Shown here one piece after another: positions 6,471 through 7,118 of a stretch of DNA of 7,118 nt (within the stretch, counting starts at the first letter, position 1; the number at the start of each line of letters is the position of its first letter). The notes under the pieces were generated by a model. It saw nothing but the letters and a program-made list of their open reading frames with translations, was not told the DNA's origin and did no database searches. Source of the stretch: JAZGAE01 sp036475545 (GTDB taxonomy: Bacteria; Pseudomonadota; Alphaproteobacteria; DATDPM01); assembly GCA_036475545.1 (NCBI GenBank), contig JAZGAE010000073.1, forward strand, positions 1 to 7,118. Direction: 5' to 3'. A program made the translations under genes and the position numbers.

Positions 6471-6680
6471 CTAGAGCATAATCCGATCAGGTGGAATCGG
6501 CTGCGTTGCGCCGTGGCGAGGCGATCCGCCAGGCGCGGCGCGAAGGGCCGGGGTCTTTTGCGGCCACGGGTTCGTCGCGGAGCTCGCGCGTAGGCACCGC
6601 TACGTGCTTCGCCCCGCTCCTGCCCGCGGCACAAAATTCTCCCGGCGCAGCCAGTTCAACCTGACCGGATTATGCTCTAG
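6471..6680. mobile_element. 210-bp MITE-like non-autonomous element with 35-bp imperfect terminal inverted repeats
   Basis: The ends are inverted copies of one sequence. The left end (6471-6505) starts CTAGAGCATAATCCG, and the reverse complement of the right end (6646-6680) starts with the same 15 bases. By hand, 31 of 35 positions match. The four mismatches are at positions 16, 23, 27 and 28 from each end; both arms finish in GGCTGCG. There is no credible transposase or other coding region in the 140-bp core. Both ends carry CTAG, so the target duplication may be CTAG (as in some IS5-family elements) or TA (as in IS630/mariner-like elements); single-copy data cannot decide. It sits between two convergent genes, 57 bp after the DUF971 stop and 62 bp after the bacterioferritin stop. 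As RNA the ends could pair and might act as a 3' structure for both transcripts. It fills most of the 329-bp gene-free stretch 6414-6742. Confidence 0.7.
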
Positions 6681-6742
6681 AGGGTCCGAGAGCGCCCCCG
6701 CGGAGCGGACCGCCGGTCACGTGCCTGAGGGGCCGAGGGGCC

Positions 6743-7118
6743 TCACATCTGCGACTGCAGGTAATTTTCGAGACCGATCTTGGAAATGAGCTCGAGCTGG
6801 GTCTCGAGCCAGTCGACGTGATCCTCCTCGGCCTCCAGGATGTTCTGGAGGAGATCGCGGGAGATGAAATCCTTAACCTTTTCGCAATGGGCGATGGCCG
6901 CGCGCAAATCCGCGATCGCCCTTCGTTCCAGCGACAGGTCGCACTCGAGCGTCTCCGGCACGGTTTCGCCAATCATCAGCTTGTGCGGCTTCTGGAGGTT
7001 GGGCAGCCCCTCGAGGAAGAGAACGCGATCGATCAGATCCTCGGCGTGCTTCATCTCGTCGACGGATTCCTCGCGCACCTGGCTCGCCAGCTTGTCCAGG
7101 CCCCAGTTCTTGTGCATC
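6743..7118 (-). CDS. bfr: bacterioferritin (5' end outside window)
   Basis: The cytoplasmic protein forms a 24-subunit cage that oxidises Fe2+ at di-iron centres and stores it as a mineral; haem binds between subunits. The window holds 124 codons and the stop. The first visible Met (codon 7115-7117) is internal: it aligns with Met31 of E. coli Bfr, so about 30 N-terminal residues lie beyond the edge and the full protein would be near 154. In E. coli numbering the key residues are present: Glu51 and His54 with haem-ligand Met52 in VDEMKH, Glu94 in LSLERR, Glu127 and His130 in EEDH. Glu18 is outside. FLEGLPNLQ, the DWLETQLELI segment and the C-terminal ENYLQSQM are typical. Immediately after the stop is an 8-bp tandem repeat (GAGGGGCC twice on the plus strand, 6727-6742); no T-tract terminator is visible. 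Confidence 0.96.
   Translation of the reverse strand, partial: MHKNWGLDKLASQVREESVDEMKHAEDLIDRVLFLEGLPNLQKPHKLMIGETVPETLECDLSLERRAIADLRAAIAHCEKVKDFISRDLLQNILEAEEDHVDWLETQLELISKIGLENYLQSQM

Noticed and set aside
1..7118. CRISPR arrays, phage genes, toxin-antitoxin or defence systems
   Set aside because: I saw no repeat-spacer pattern and no gene of these classes; the coding regions are all housekeeping families or the one small unknown protein.

Overview
This is a very GC-rich window that reads as the chromosome of an alphaproteobacterium. The evidence is the large (~1,600-residue class) NAD-dependent glutamate dehydrogenase, the gene order CnoX/YbbN - LON-domain protein - Trm112-like protein - DUF971 protein (an arrangement I recall from alphaproteobacteria), the CGPC form of CnoX, and a Trm112-like protein without zinc cysteines. 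I cannot name the genus. I see no plasmid, phage or defence genes. The content is ordinary housekeeping apart from one small non-autonomous repeat element and one uncharacterised membrane protein.

Layout: (1) 1-3210, minus strand: the first ~1,070 codons of the NAD-glutamate dehydrogenase, running off the left edge. (2) 3211-3421: the intergenic region between this gene and a divergent small gene, with a CtrA-like half-site pair and a clear Shine-Dalgarno. (3) 3422-3802, plus strand: a 126-residue protein with one C-terminal membrane segment and no known function. (4) 3842-4027, minus strand: a complete tRNA-Gly(GCC) unit with sigma70-type promoter, encoded CCA and intrinsic terminator. (5) 4219-6413, plus strand: four tightly packed genes, two of the three junctions being 4-nt ATGA overlaps. 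They encode the thioredoxin-TPR chaperedoxin CnoX, a stand-alone LON substrate-binding-domain protein, a Trm112/YcaR-like protein and a DUF971 protein. (6) 6414-6742: a gene-free stretch holding a 14-bp tandem duplication that supplies the stop codon of the DUF971 gene, then a 210-bp element with 35-bp imperfect terminal inverted repeats. (7) 6743-7118, minus strand: most of bacterioferritin, running off the right edge.

How the genes work together: the four-gene cluster looks like one protein-homeostasis or cofactor-maturation operon. CnoX is a redox-active holdase, the LON N-domain protein resembles the substrate-recognition part of Lon protease without its ATPase or protease, and DUF971 domains are linked to Fe-S scaffold proteins of the Mrp/HCF101 type. 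Any physical cooperation among them is inference. The glutamate dehydrogenase (glutamate catabolism), tRNA-Gly and bacterioferritin (iron storage) are separate transcription units.
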